Positions 6,395 to 12,661 of a stretch of 16,313 nucleotides of DNA are shown one piece after another. A program made the translations under genes and the position numbers. This DNA comes from an uncultured Actinomycetes bacterium. Its GTDB lineage: Bacteria; Actinomycetota; Actinomycetes; Nanopelagicales; Nanopelagicaceae. The DNA lies in contig CAITAV010000080.1 in assembly GCA_903890345.1 (NCBI GenBank), positions 1-16,313 on the forward strand, given 5' to 3'. The notes below the pieces were generated by a model, which saw nothing but the letters and a program-made list of their open reading frames with translations, did no database searches and had not been told where the DNA came from. Positions within the stretch are counted from its first letter, which is position 1. The number at the start of each line of letters is the position of its first letter.

Positions 6395-6792
6395 TTGAAG
6401 TGGGCACAACAATTCCATCACACCAATTCGATATTGATAGAGCTTTGCTTAAGCAATATGCCGATGCAAGTGGTGACCACAACCCAATTCACCAAGATGA
6501 AGCCTTCGCTAAATCTGTTGGCCTTCCTGATGTCATCGCTCATGGAATGCTGACGATGGCTCTTGCTGGAAAGTACATCAGCGATTGGGCAGGCGGCCCA
6601 CAGAATGTAAAAGAGTTTTCTGCACGATTTACAAAACCTGTGATAGTTCCTGCAGGAAAAAGCGTTGATCTCACAGTCTCTGCAACGGTTATAGAAGTTA
6701 CTGGCACAGGTGTCCGACTTGAAATCTCGGCAACATCGGCAGGAGTAAAAGTTTTAGGAATGGCTAAAGCATTTGTAGAACAAGGAAATTAA
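6391..6792 (+). CDS. hadB: MaoC-like (R)-3-hydroxyacyl dehydratase, HadB-type
   Basis: 133 residues. It has the R-specific hydratase (hydratase 2) motif YADASGDHNPIHQDEAFA, with Asp29 and His34 as the catalytic pair, followed by GLPDVIAHGMLTMALAGKYI, the overhanging segment typical of the family. In HadAB enzymes this chain carries the active site and removes water from 3-hydroxyacyl-ACP (or -CoA). The start at 6391 gives a 4-bp ATGA overlap with hadA; a more upstream ATG at 6367 would lie within hadA and precede the conserved start MIEVGTTIPSHQF. Co-translation with hadA supports a heterodimer. The stop TAA at 6790-6792 is 1 bp from the next start. Confidence 0.92.
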   Translation: MIEVGTTIPSHQFDIDRALLKQYADASGDHNPIHQDEAFAKSVGLPDVIAHGMLTMALAGKYISDWAGGPQNVKEFSARFTKPVIVPAGKSVDLTVSATVIEVTGTGVRLEISATSAGVKVLGMAKAFVEQGN

Positions 6793-6793
6793 A

Positions 6794-7684
6794 ATGAGCG
6801 CACCAGAGAAATTGCACGAACTTGGAAGAGCAAGACAAGCTGCTCGCGCTGATAAGAATTTTGCCCTTGCCGATCAACTTCGTGATCAAATTGCGCAAGA
6901 TGGATATGAAATTGTTGATGTTGCAGATGGTTTTGAATTACATGAAAAATCTCTAGTCATCACGATTGCTGATATTCAAAAACTCAAGAATTTACCTAAA
7001 TCCGCACACCATATGACGGTGGCAATTATTGTCAATGGATTTCATGAAGATGCAATCACAAGCATTAACTCCATTAAGGAACATAGTTCTGCAGAGATTG
7101 TCGTCTTGGCAACCCAACCTGCTAAAGACTTAGGTGTAGTTGTTGATACTCATACGAAGGTATTTCACTTAGAAAAAGATCCGGGATGGGGAGAATGCGC
7201 CAATGCACTGCTAAAAATTGCAGCAACTCCATTTGTCATCATTATGGATCCATCCACCACATTTACCGGAGATGCAATTACTCCAGTATTGGATGAGTTA
7301 AATAAAAAAGAGTTTGTAGCAGTTGGATGGCGTGGAGGATTAGTGAACATTGAAGATCAATGGCGCAGTGTCGATGACAAAGGCGCAGGAGAAGTCGATG
7401 TTTTATTCTCATATTTTTTTGCACTTGATAAAGATGCAGCTCTTGCAGCAGGTGGTTTTAACGTTCGGGCAATTTATTACAGAAATGCAGATATGGAGTT
7501 TTCACTTCGGCTAAAGCACGCTGCAGGTCGATTACTACAAATGGATTTACCACTTGCGCAAGGTCGTCATCATGGTTATTACGACACTGAAGAAAGTTTC
7601 CGCGATGCGCAGTCAAAGAAGAATTACGATCGCATTCTCGAGCGCTTCCGGGGTAAAGAAGCAATTCTTAGCCCGCGTCGGTAA
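6794..7684 (+). CDS. CysS-tail-like segment fused to GT2-type glycosyltransferase domain
   Basis: 296 residues, two unlike parts. Residues ~7-50 (LGRARQAARADKNFALADQL, then RDQIAQDGYEIVDVADGFEL) look like the extreme C-terminal tail of cysteinyl-tRNA synthetase, where a helix rich in R/A/D and an LRDxLxxxGxxxxDxxDG ending are characteristic; nothing of the CysS catalytic domain is present. Residues ~73-290 resemble a GT-A fold family 2 glycosyltransferase: TVAIIVNGFHEDAITSINS at the start, a hydrophobic strand then MDPSTTF at ~151-157 in the position of the metal-binding DxD (only Asp152 kept), and AAGGFNVRAIYYRNADMEFS, the usual GGF...D/E-x-D acceptor region. No membrane segment is seen. SD AAGGAA precedes the ATG by 6 nt. 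It sits between hadB and murB, so an envelope role is plausible, but donor and acceptor are unknown. The fold call is by eye only. Confidence 0.7.
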   Translation: MSAPEKLHELGRARQAARADKNFALADQLRDQIAQDGYEIVDVADGFELHEKSLVITIADIQKLKNLPKSAHHMTVAIIVNGFHEDAITSINSIKEHSSAEIVVLATQPAKDLGVVVDTHTKVFHLEKDPGWGECANALLKIAATPFVIIMDPSTTFTGDAITPVLDELNKKEFVAVGWRGGLVNIEDQWRSVDDKGAGEVDVLFSYFFALDKDAALAAGGFNVRAIYYRNADMEFSLRLKHAAGRLLQMDLPLAQGRHHGYYDTEESFRDAQSKKNYDRILERFRGKEAILSPRR

Positions 7685-7687
7685 CCT
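7682..7687 (+). promoter_or_regulatory. Candidate -10 box for leaderless murB
   Basis: TAACCT, then 6 nt (TTACCT), then the murB ATG at 7694. The box begins with the TAA stop codon of the preceding gene. No SD exists before murB. No clear -35 was seen. Confidence 0.4.
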
Positions 7688-7693
7688 TTACCT

Positions 7694-8713
7694 ATGGCTG
7701 AGTTATCGGATTACACCTCACTGCGCGTGGGTGGTCCTGCCAAAAAATTTATAGAAGTTTCCAGTGAACAAGAAATAATTGCAGCAATAGAAGGCGCTGG
7801 AGATTCTCCAATATTAATTATGGGCGCCGGCACGAACATGTTGGTTAGCGATGACGGATTTGCCGGAACTGTAATCCGAATTTCAAATAACAAAATAGAA
7901 GCAGAGGTCGATGCGTGCAGTGGCGCAACCCTCACAATTGGCGCCGGCGAAAACTGGGATGAATTTGTAAAAACAACTATCTCTCGCGGTTTTGCAGGAC
8001 TTGAAACACTCAGCGGAATTCCAGGCACAGTTGGCGCTGCGCCCATTCAAAACATTGGTGCCTATGGGCATGAAGTCAGCGAATTCATTACACGAGTGCG
8101 AACTTATGATCGTCAAGTGAAAGCGTTAAAAACTTTTACAAACCAAGAGTGTGAATTCTCTTATCGCAACTCTCATTTCAAAGCGCACCCAGGCAGATAC
8201 GTCGTACTAGACGTTGCTTTTCAATTACGAATTGGTGAAGTCACGACACCAATTACGTACTCTGAATTAGCAAGTGCTCTTGGAATATCTGTAGGAGAAA
8301 AGAGTTCGGTGGTTAAGTGCCGCGAAAAAGTTCTAGAACTTCGATCACGCAAAGGAATGTTGTTATCAGAAAGCGACCACGACTCCTGGTCTGCAGGTTC
8401 ATTTTTCACAAATCCCATTATTAGCGCAGAAGTTGCCGCGCAACTTCCAGCCGATGCACCACGTTGGCCACAAACAGATGGACGAGTAAAAACTTCAGCT
8501 GCATGGTTGATTGAGCATTCAGGAATAACTAAAGGCCAATCAATTGGTGGCGCACGAATTTCTACCAAGCATGTATTGGCATTAACAAATAGTGGAGAAG
8601 CTAAGGCTTCAGATATTGCTGCACTTGCAAAATTGGCTCAAGAAAAAGTTAAGGCAACTTTTAATATCTTCCTTGAACCTGAAGTGAATTTAGTTGGACT
8701 TAACCTTCTGTAA
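7694..8713 (+). CDS. murB: UDP-N-acetylenolpyruvoylglucosamine reductase
   Basis: 339-residue MurB, an FAD flavoenzyme that uses NADPH to reduce the enolpyruvyl group of UDP-GlcNAc-enolpyruvate to UDP-MurNAc, a committed step of cytoplasmic peptidoglycan precursor synthesis. FAD-binding domain: YTSLRVGGPAKKF and LIMGAGTNMLVSDDGF, then GIPGTVGAAPIQNIGAYG. Active-site residues fit the type I (E. coli-like) enzyme: Arg158 in FSYRNSHFK, Ser236 in SAGSFFTNP and Glu330 in FLEPEVNLVG. The substrate loop (KTSAAWLIEHSGI...ISTKHVLALTN) is intact. The start gives the family's usual short N-terminus before the YTSLRVGG motif. There is no SD; TAACCT lies 6 nt upstream. The 3' end overlaps the convergent aminotransferase by 14 bp. 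Confidence 0.95.
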   Translation: MAELSDYTSLRVGGPAKKFIEVSSEQEIIAAIEGAGDSPILIMGAGTNMLVSDDGFAGTVIRISNNKIEAEVDACSGATLTIGAGENWDEFVKTTISRGFAGLETLSGIPGTVGAAPIQNIGAYGHEVSEFITRVRTYDRQVKALKTFTNQECEFSYRNSHFKAHPGRYVVLDVAFQLRIGEVTTPITYSELASALGISVGEKSSVVKCREKVLELRSRKGMLLSESDHDSWSAGSFFTNPIISAEVAAQLPADAPRWPQTDGRVKTSAAWLIEHSGITKGQSIGGARISTKHVLALTNSGEAKASDIAALAKLAQEKVKATFNIFLEPEVNLVGLNLL

Positions 8714-9905
8714 GTAATTTCTTAATTCGGCCAATTCCTTCAACAATGTCTTCATCGCCTAGGGCGTATGAAAAGCGCAGATAACCAGATGGTCCAAAGG
8801 CTTCTCCAGGCACTGCAGCAACTTCAACTTCATCCAAAATAATTGTTGCTAATTCAGCAGAAGTATTTGCTACTTTGCCGCGAATAGTTTTACCCAAAGC
8901 ACCTTTAACCGATGGATACACATAAAAAGCACCTGTAGGCATTGGGCATTGGAAGCCAGGAACCTCATTGAGCAGTCCGACGATTAATTTACGCCTGCGA
9001 TCAAATGCTTCGCCCATTTTATGAACAGCGGAAAGATCGCCAGTAAGGGCTGCAATTGCTGCGCGTTGCGAAACATTTGAAACATTTGAAGTCAGATGAG
9101 ATTGCAGGTTGGTCGCTGCTTTGATGACATCCTTAGGTCCAATCATCCAGCCCACACGCCAACCAGTCATTGCATATGTCTTTGCAACTCCGTTGATAAT
9201 AATTGTTGAGTCTGCAAGTCCAGGTACTACTACAGGCATACTCGGAGCTTTTGCACCGTCATATAAGAGGTGTTCATAAATCTCATCAGCAATAATCCAA
9301 ATGTTATTTTTTAACGCCCATTCACCAATTGCTTTAACTTGCTCAGGTGAATAGACGGAGCCTGTTGGATTAGATGGCGAACAAAAGAGAAGCGCTTTGG
9401 TTTTTGGCGTGCGTGCAGCCTCAAGTTGCTCAACAGATACCAAATAGCTTTGTGTTTCATCTGCAAAAACTTCGACAGTTTTTCCGCCAGCTAATTTGAT
9501 GCACTCGGGATACGTTGTCCAAAATGGTGATGGAAGAAGTACTTCATCGCCCGGATCAATAATTGTCGCAAATGCTTGATAGACAGATTGCTTTCCACCA
9601 TTTGTTACAAGAACTTGGTCGGCAGTAATTACGTAATTCGAATCACGCTTTGTTTTAGCAACGATTGCATCGCGCAATTCTGGTAATCCAGGAGTTGGTG
9701 TGTAACGATGATTTGCAGGAACGCTTGCAGCACTAGCAGCGGCTGCAACAATGTAATCAGGAGTAGGAAAATCAGGTTCACCCGCACCAAAACCAATAAC
9801 TGGACGACCAGCAGCCTTGAGTGCTTTCGCTTTTGCATCAACTGCAAGCGTGGCTGATTCAGCAATTGCTGCGATTCGACCGGAAATTCTGCTCTTTGGG
9901 TCCAT
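8700..9905 (-). CDS. aspC: PLP-dependent class I aminotransferase (aspartate aminotransferase-like)
   Basis: 401 residues, fold type I PLP enzyme. Visible motifs: GAGEPDFPTPDYI near residue 40, RYTPTPGLPELRDAI, the SPSNPTG loop with Asn179, IIADEIYEHLLY (Asp207 and Tyr210 contact PLP), Lys242 in INGVAKTYAMTGWRVGW as the Schiff-base lysine, and Arg377 in GYLRFSYA as the carboxylate-binding arginine. These fit the Ib subgroup of aspartate aminotransferases, which transfer an amino group from aspartate to 2-oxoglutarate; substrate range in this group varies (some act on aromatic amino acids or prephenate). An aminotransferase next to murB and tRNA-Trp is common in Actinobacteria. There is no SD before the ATG at 9905; a poor box CAGACT stands 7 nt upstream on the minus strand. 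It is divergent from the tRNA-Trp-secE-nusG unit. Confidence 0.93.
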   Translation of the reverse strand: MDPKSRISGRIAAIAESATLAVDAKAKALKAAGRPVIGFGAGEPDFPTPDYIVAAAASAASVPANHRYTPTPGLPELRDAIVAKTKRDSNYVITADQVLVTNGGKQSVYQAFATIIDPGDEVLLPSPFWTTYPECIKLAGGKTVEVFADETQSYLVSVEQLEAARTPKTKALLFCSPSNPTGSVYSPEQVKAIGEWALKNNIWIIADEIYEHLLYDGAKAPSMPVVVPGLADSTIIINGVAKTYAMTGWRVGWMIGPKDVIKAATNLQSHLTSNVSNVSQRAAIAALTGDLSAVHKMGEAFDRRRKLIVGLLNEVPGFQCPMPTGAFYVYPSVKGALGKTIRGKVANTSAELATIILDEVEVAAVPGEAFGPSGYLRFSYALGDEDIVEGIGRIKKLLTEG

Positions 9906-9947
9906 GGGCGTAAGTCTGCCCTATGAGCCCTCATGCTCACGCGCGAG

Positions 9948-9978
9948 TTAGACCTAAGTGCATGTGTGCCTCTACACT
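9948..9978 (+). promoter_or_regulatory. Candidate promoter for tRNA-Trp-secE-nusG
   Basis: TTAGAC at 9948-9953 and TACACT at 9973-9978, spacer 19. The -10 box fits TAnnnT well; the -35 is imperfect and the spacer long. The box lies 52 nt before tRNA-Trp, leaving a short 5' leader. TATGGT at 10007-10012 is a weaker alternative -10. Confidence 0.4.
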
Positions 9979-10030
9979 TCTGCACTCACGAGGATTTGGT
10001 AATTCCTATGGTTTCGCCATGCTCTCGCGA

Positions 10031-10104
10031 AGGGCAGTAGCTCAATTGGCTAGAGTTGCCGTCTCCAAAGCGGCCGGTTGGGGGTTCGAGTCCCTCCTGC
10101 CCTG
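10031..10104 (+). tRNA. tRNA-Trp (anticodon CCA)
   Basis: Acceptor AGGGCAG 10031-10037 pairs with CTGCCCT 10097-10103; D stem GCTC 10040-10043 with GAGT 10053-10056; anticodon stem GCCGT 10058-10062 with GCGGC 10070-10074 around CTCCAAA, anticodon CCA at 10065-10067; T stem GGGGG 10080-10084 with CCCTC 10092-10096, loop TTCGAGT; discriminator G 10104. The 3' CCA is not encoded. A tRNA-Trp directly before secE is the usual actinobacterial arrangement. Confidence 0.97.
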
Positions 10105-10155
10105 CACAGTTTTAAAGAGTTTTACCTTATGAGAAACGAAGAGAAAGGAACGCAC

Positions 10156-10377
10156 ATGAGTGAAGATCTACAACAAGCCGAGAAGCTCGGTCCATTTGCG
10201 CGCCTTGGTCTTTTCTATCGTCAAATAGTTTCTGAACTTCGTAAAGTTGTTTGGCCTACACGTAACCAACTCACAACCTATACAGCTGTTGTTTTGGTTT
10301 TCGTTTCATTCGTAATCGCTGTTGTCTCTGTTCTCGATCTCATACTTACAAAGATCGTTTTTTGGGTCTTTGGGTAA
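10156..10377 (+). CDS. secE: Preprotein translocase subunit SecE
   Basis: 73-residue SecE, the clamp subunit of the SecYEG channel in the cytoplasmic membrane. The conserved amphipathic segment FYRQIVSELRKVVWPTRNQL is followed by one transmembrane helix (about residues 43-70, YTAVVLVFVSFVIAVVSVL and following hydrophobic stretch), giving the single-helix form found in most bacteria. The ATG at 10156 is preceded by AAAGGAA at 10145-10150, a good SD; an in-frame ATG at 10129 would add nine residues but has no SD, and still earlier in-frame starts would lie within tRNA-Trp. The stop is 9 bp before nusG. Only about 50 nt separate it from tRNA-Trp, so a shared primary transcript is likely. Confidence 0.95.
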   Translation: MSEDLQQAEKLGPFARLGLFYRQIVSELRKVVWPTRNQLTTYTAVVLVFVSFVIAVVSVLDLILTKIVFWVFG

Positions 10378-10386
10378 GGAAAAAAT

Positions 10387-11151
10387 ATGAGCGATGACCA
10401 GAATTTAAATGCTGCGCAGCCAGATGCTTTTGAAGCAGCGCTCGCGCAATCAGCTACTGATCTTGCAACCCCACAGGTTGAAGAAGTCATCGAAGAAGTT
10501 ATTACATCTTCGGTTTCCTCAGATTCAGATGTTGCGCTCTCTTCAGATGAAGATGGCGATATCGAATCAGATGAGAATGATCCCAATGCAGAATTTCGTC
10601 GCGCCCTTCGCGTAGCTCCCGGAGATTGGTATGTAGTCCACTCTTATGCAGGCTATGAAAAGAAGGTAAAAGGCAACTTACAAAACCGTATTGCTTCTCT
10701 GAACATGGAAGATTACATTTTCCAAATCGAAGTTCCTGAAGAAGAAGTTATGGAAATTAAGAATGGCCAGCGCAAGCAAGTAAAGCGCAACATTTATCCA
10801 GGCTATGTTCTAGTTCGCCTTGATCTCACTGATGAATCATGGTCTGCAGTACGTAACACTCCAGGAGTAACAGGTTTCGTTGGAAATGCTCATCACCCAA
10901 GTCCACTTAGCCTTGATGAAGTAGAAAAGATTTTGGCACCACGTCCGAAGAAGGCTTCAGACAAACTAGATATTCGAGTTGTTGATTTCGAAGTAGGCGA
11001 GTCAGTCACCGTAATGGATGGCCCATTTGCAACTCTTCCAGCATCAATTTCAGAGATCATGCCAGAGCAGGCAAAGCTCAAGGTATTGGTATCAATCTTT
11101 GGACGCGAAACTCCGGTTGAGCTTTCATTCCACCAAGTACAAAAGATTTAA
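10387..11151 (+). CDS. nusG: Transcription termination/antitermination factor NusG
   Basis: 254-residue NusG. Residues 1-75 are a low-complexity acidic extension (runs of E, D, S, V; for example SSDEDGDIESDENDPN) as is common in actinobacterial NusG. The NGN domain follows from ~79 (GDWYVVHSYAGYEKKVK, then RNIYPGYVLVRLDL and VRNTPGVTGFVG), which binds RNA polymerase at the clamp. The C-terminal KOW domain is from ~200 (FEVGESVTVMDGPFATLPASI to the end), which contacts Rho or ribosomal protein S10. It couples transcription elongation to translation and termination. SD AAGGAA lies 8 nt before the ATG. The 46-bp gap to rplK holds no clear terminator, so L11 and L1 are probably read through from here. 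Confidence 0.96.
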   Translation: MSDDQNLNAAQPDAFEAALAQSATDLATPQVEEVIEEVITSSVSSDSDVALSSDEDGDIESDENDPNAEFRRALRVAPGDWYVVHSYAGYEKKVKGNLQNRIASLNMEDYIFQIEVPEEEVMEIKNGQRKQVKRNIYPGYVLVRLDLTDESWSAVRNTPGVTGFVGNAHHPSPLSLDEVEKILAPRPKKASDKLDIRVVDFEVGESVTVMDGPFATLPASISEIMPEQAKLKVLVSIFGRETPVELSFHQVQKI

Positions 11152-11197
11152 TTCCCGAGATTTATAAATAACGAGAAACGAAAAAAGAGGAAAAGAA

Positions 11198-11626
11198 ATG
11201 GCACCAAAGAAGAAGGTAACTGGATTCATCAAGTTGCAGATTCAAGCTGGAGCGGCAACACCTGCTCCACCAGTAGGTCCTGCCCTTGGTCAGCACGGTG
11301 TCAACATCATGGAGTTCGTTAAGGCATATAACGCTGCAACGGAATCTCAAAAGGGTCAGATCATTCCAGTAGAAATTACTGTCTACGAAGATCGCTCTTT
11401 CGACTTCATTACTAAGACTCCTCCAGCATCACGCCTTATCTTGAAGGCAGCCGGAATCGAAAAGGGTTCAGCTATTCCTCACAAGAATAAAGTTGCAAAT
11501 ATTTCTATGGCTCAAGTTCAAGAAATTGCAAAGACAAAGATGGCAGATCTCAATGCAAACGATATTGATGCAGCAAGCAAGATCATCGCTGGCACAGCTC
11601 GTTCAATGGGAATCACTGTCGGATAA
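11198..11626 (+). CDS. rplK: 50S ribosomal protein L11
   Basis: 142 residues, the usual length. The N-terminal domain has the Pro-rich KLQIQAGAATPAPPVGPALG segment with the two prolines near 22-26 that form the thiostrepton-binding site. The C-terminal rRNA-binding domain includes FDFITKTPPASRLILKAAG, GSAIPHKNKVANI and the closing GTARSMGITV. L11 sits at the stalk base on 23S rRNA and works with L10/L12 in GTPase factor binding and stringent-response signalling. SD GAGGAAAAG at 11187-11195 precedes the ATG. It is followed by a structured 101-bp spacer before rplA instead of tight coupling. Confidence 0.97.
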   Translation: MAPKKKVTGFIKLQIQAGAATPAPPVGPALGQHGVNIMEFVKAYNAATESQKGQIIPVEITVYEDRSFDFITKTPPASRLILKAAGIEKGSAIPHKNKVANISMAQVQEIAKTKMADLNANDIDAASKIIAGTARSMGITVG

Positions 11627-11634
11627 CTAACTTT

Positions 11635-11657
11635 CTCTTTCTCACCGTGAGAAAGAG
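11635..11657 (+). other. Perfect hairpin in the rplK-rplA spacer
   Basis: CTCTTTCTCA 11635-11644, loop CCG, TGAGAAAGAG 11648-11657: a 10-bp perfect stem beginning 8 nt after the rplK stop. No T run follows, so it is unlikely to terminate. It may protect or process the mRNA between rplK and rplA. Confidence 0.6.
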
Positions 11658-11659
11658 AT

Positions 11660-11714
11660 GTGGGAGAACCTCGCTGGTTCGCTAACCACAACCGCTAACT
11701 CTTAGAAATAAGAG
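11660..11714 (+). promoter_or_regulatory. Structured rplA leader with alternative pairings
   Basis: GTGG 11660-11663 can close with CCAC 11686-11689. Inside, GGTT 11676-11679 can pair either with AACC 11667-11670 or with AACC 11684-11687, so two folds exclude each other. A GAAA-capped hairpin follows: CTCTTA 11699-11704 with TAAGAG 11709-11714, just before the rplA SD. An L1-binding feedback site is an attractive reading, but I did not match it to a known L1 motif. Confidence 0.35.
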
Positions 11715-11727
11715 AAAGAAGGATGAA

Positions 11728-12432
11728 ATGAAGCGCTCAAAGAAGTACATCGCAGCGGCTGCAAAGATTGAAGCAGATCGTCTTTACACACCGCTAGAGG
11801 CAGTAACACTTGTCCGCGAAACATCAACAACTAAGTACGACTCAACAATTGATGTTGCACTCTGTCTTGGTGTTGACCCAAAGAAAGCTGACCAAGCAAT
11901 TCGCTCGACAGTAAACCTTCCACACGGAACTGGTAAGACTTCTCGAGTACTTGTATTTGCAAACGGAGAACGTGCTGATGAAGCGCGCGCAGCCGGTGCA
12001 GACATTGTTGGTGGAGACGAACTCATCGACGAAGTTTCAAAGGGTCGTTTAGATTTCGATGCAGTTGTTGCAACACCAGATCTCATGGGTAAGGTCGGTC
12101 GTCTCGGTAAAGTTTTGGGACCACGTAACTTGATGCCAAACCCAAAGACCGGAACTGTTACAACAGATGTGACAAAGGCTGTTAAAGATATCAAGGGTGG
12201 AAAAGTTGAATTCCGTATTGACAAGAATTCAAATCTTCACTTCATTATTGGTAAAGCATCATTTACTGCCCAACAACTTGCTGAAAACTACGCAGCAGCA
12301 CTTGATGAAATTAACCGCTCAAAGCCAAACTCTTCTAAGGGACGCTTTATTAAGCGCGCTGTAGTTTCAACAACGATGGGACCTGGAATCAACGTAGATC
12401 CAAACCTCGTTCGCGAACCAGTGGCTCAATAG
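11728..12432 (+). CDS. rplA: 50S ribosomal protein L1
   Basis: 234 residues, normal length. MKRSKKYIAAAAKI and YTPLEAVTLVRET start domain I; domain II holds TSRVLVFANGERADEARAAGA; the conserved rRNA-binding stretch is GKVGRLGKVLGPRNLMPNPK, followed by TGTVT and KGGKVEFRIDKNSNLHF. The C-terminal TTMGPGINVDPN is typical. L1 forms the mobile stalk at the E site and in many bacteria represses its own operon by binding mRNA. The ATG at 11728 has SD GAAGGA at 11718-11723. An overlapping ATG at 11723 reads only Met-Lys-stop and is too close to the SD to be used. A 229-bp regulatory gap follows, holding the rplJ promoter and leader. Confidence 0.97.
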   Translation: MKRSKKYIAAAAKIEADRLYTPLEAVTLVRETSTTKYDSTIDVALCLGVDPKKADQAIRSTVNLPHGTGKTSRVLVFANGERADEARAAGADIVGGDELIDEVSKGRLDFDAVVATPDLMGKVGRLGKVLGPRNLMPNPKTGTVTTDVTKAVKDIKGGKVEFRIDKNSNLHFIIGKASFTAQQLAENYAAALDEINRSKPNSSKGRFIKRAVVSTTMGPGINVDPNLVREPVAQ

Positions 12433-12458
12433 TCCTTCTCAAGCAAAACTTAATAAAT

Positions 12459-12488
12459 TTGACGAGGGCGGGCAGAAAGGCCTACCCT
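12459..12488 (+). promoter_or_regulatory. Promoter for rplJ-rplL
   Basis: TTGACG at 12459-12464 and TACCCT at 12483-12488, spacer 18: a good housekeeping-sigma promoter. Transcription would start near 12494-12497, exactly at the beginning of the L10-type leader. An inverted repeat overlaps it: CGAGGG 12463-12468 with CCCTCG 12485-12490, inner GGGC 12470-12473 with GCCT 12480-12483. Confidence 0.7.
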
Positions 12489-12494
12489 CGCCAT

Positions 12495-12578
12495 ATAACC
12501 AAAGACCGCAGGTCTTGAAACTTCCACAAGAAGTTTCGCTAAATGAGTGAAAACTCAGCCCGCGTAGGTGTGAACGTT
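12495..12578 (+). ncRNA. L10-type ribosomal protein leader (rplJ 5' UTR)
   Basis: The stretch starting AACCAAAGACCGCAGG and ending around CCCGCGTAGGTGTGAACG has the conserved ends of bacterial L10 leaders (GACCGCAGG near the 5' side, GCGTAGGTG near the 3' side). Between them are two hairpins: GAAACTTC 12517-12524 with GAAGTTTC 12530-12537, and TGAGT 12544-12548 with ACTCA 12553-12557 capped by GAAA. In this family the L10(L12) complex binds the leader and represses rplJL. The attenuator that follows directly supports the call. The match is from memory of the motif, not from a covariance search. Confidence 0.75.
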
Positions 12579-12610
12579 AACCCGTGCGCTCCTATGCGTT
12601 CGGGTTTTTT
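12579..12610 (+). terminator. Intrinsic attenuator in the rplJ leader
   Basis: AACCCG 12579-12584 pairs with CGGGTT 12601-12606; inner CGC 12587-12589 with GCG 12596-12598, loop TCCTAT; T tract 12605-12610. It lies between the L10 leader and the rplJ SD, so it would cut transcription before rplJ when the leader is in the repressing state. Confidence 0.8.
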
Positions 12611-12661
12611 ACATTTAGCGGCTGTTATTGCACAACCTACGTACCAGGAAAGGTGAACCGA

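Noticed and set aside
7711..8568. Several minus-strand frames across murB
   Set aside because: All are shadows of murB; no start signals and no recognisable domain.
9629..9985. Minus-strand open frame overlapping the aminotransferase start
   Set aside because: It is another reading frame of the aminotransferase gene with a Leu/Gln/Val-biased translation; the PLP enzyme frame is clearly the real one.
5573..10104. Missing 3' CCA in all three tRNA genes as a sign of decay
   Set aside because: Many Actinobacteria do not encode CCA and add it enzymatically; stems are intact.
11635..11657. rplK-rplA hairpin as an intrinsic terminator
   Set aside because: There is no T tract after the stem, and rplA has no visible promoter of its own, so read-through is expected.
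11723..11731. Two-codon frame ATG-AAA-TGA overlapping the rplA start
   Set aside because: The SD abuts this ATG with no spacing, so it is unlikely to be translated; probably chance.
12463..12490. Inverted repeat after rplA as an rplKA terminator
   Set aside because: No T run follows it, and it overlaps a good -35/-10 pair; kept only as part of the promoter description.
12584..12661. Upstream in-frame extension of rplJ
   Set aside because: It would be translated from inside the attenuator hairpin; the ATG at 12662 has a good SD and begins with the conserved MARPDK.
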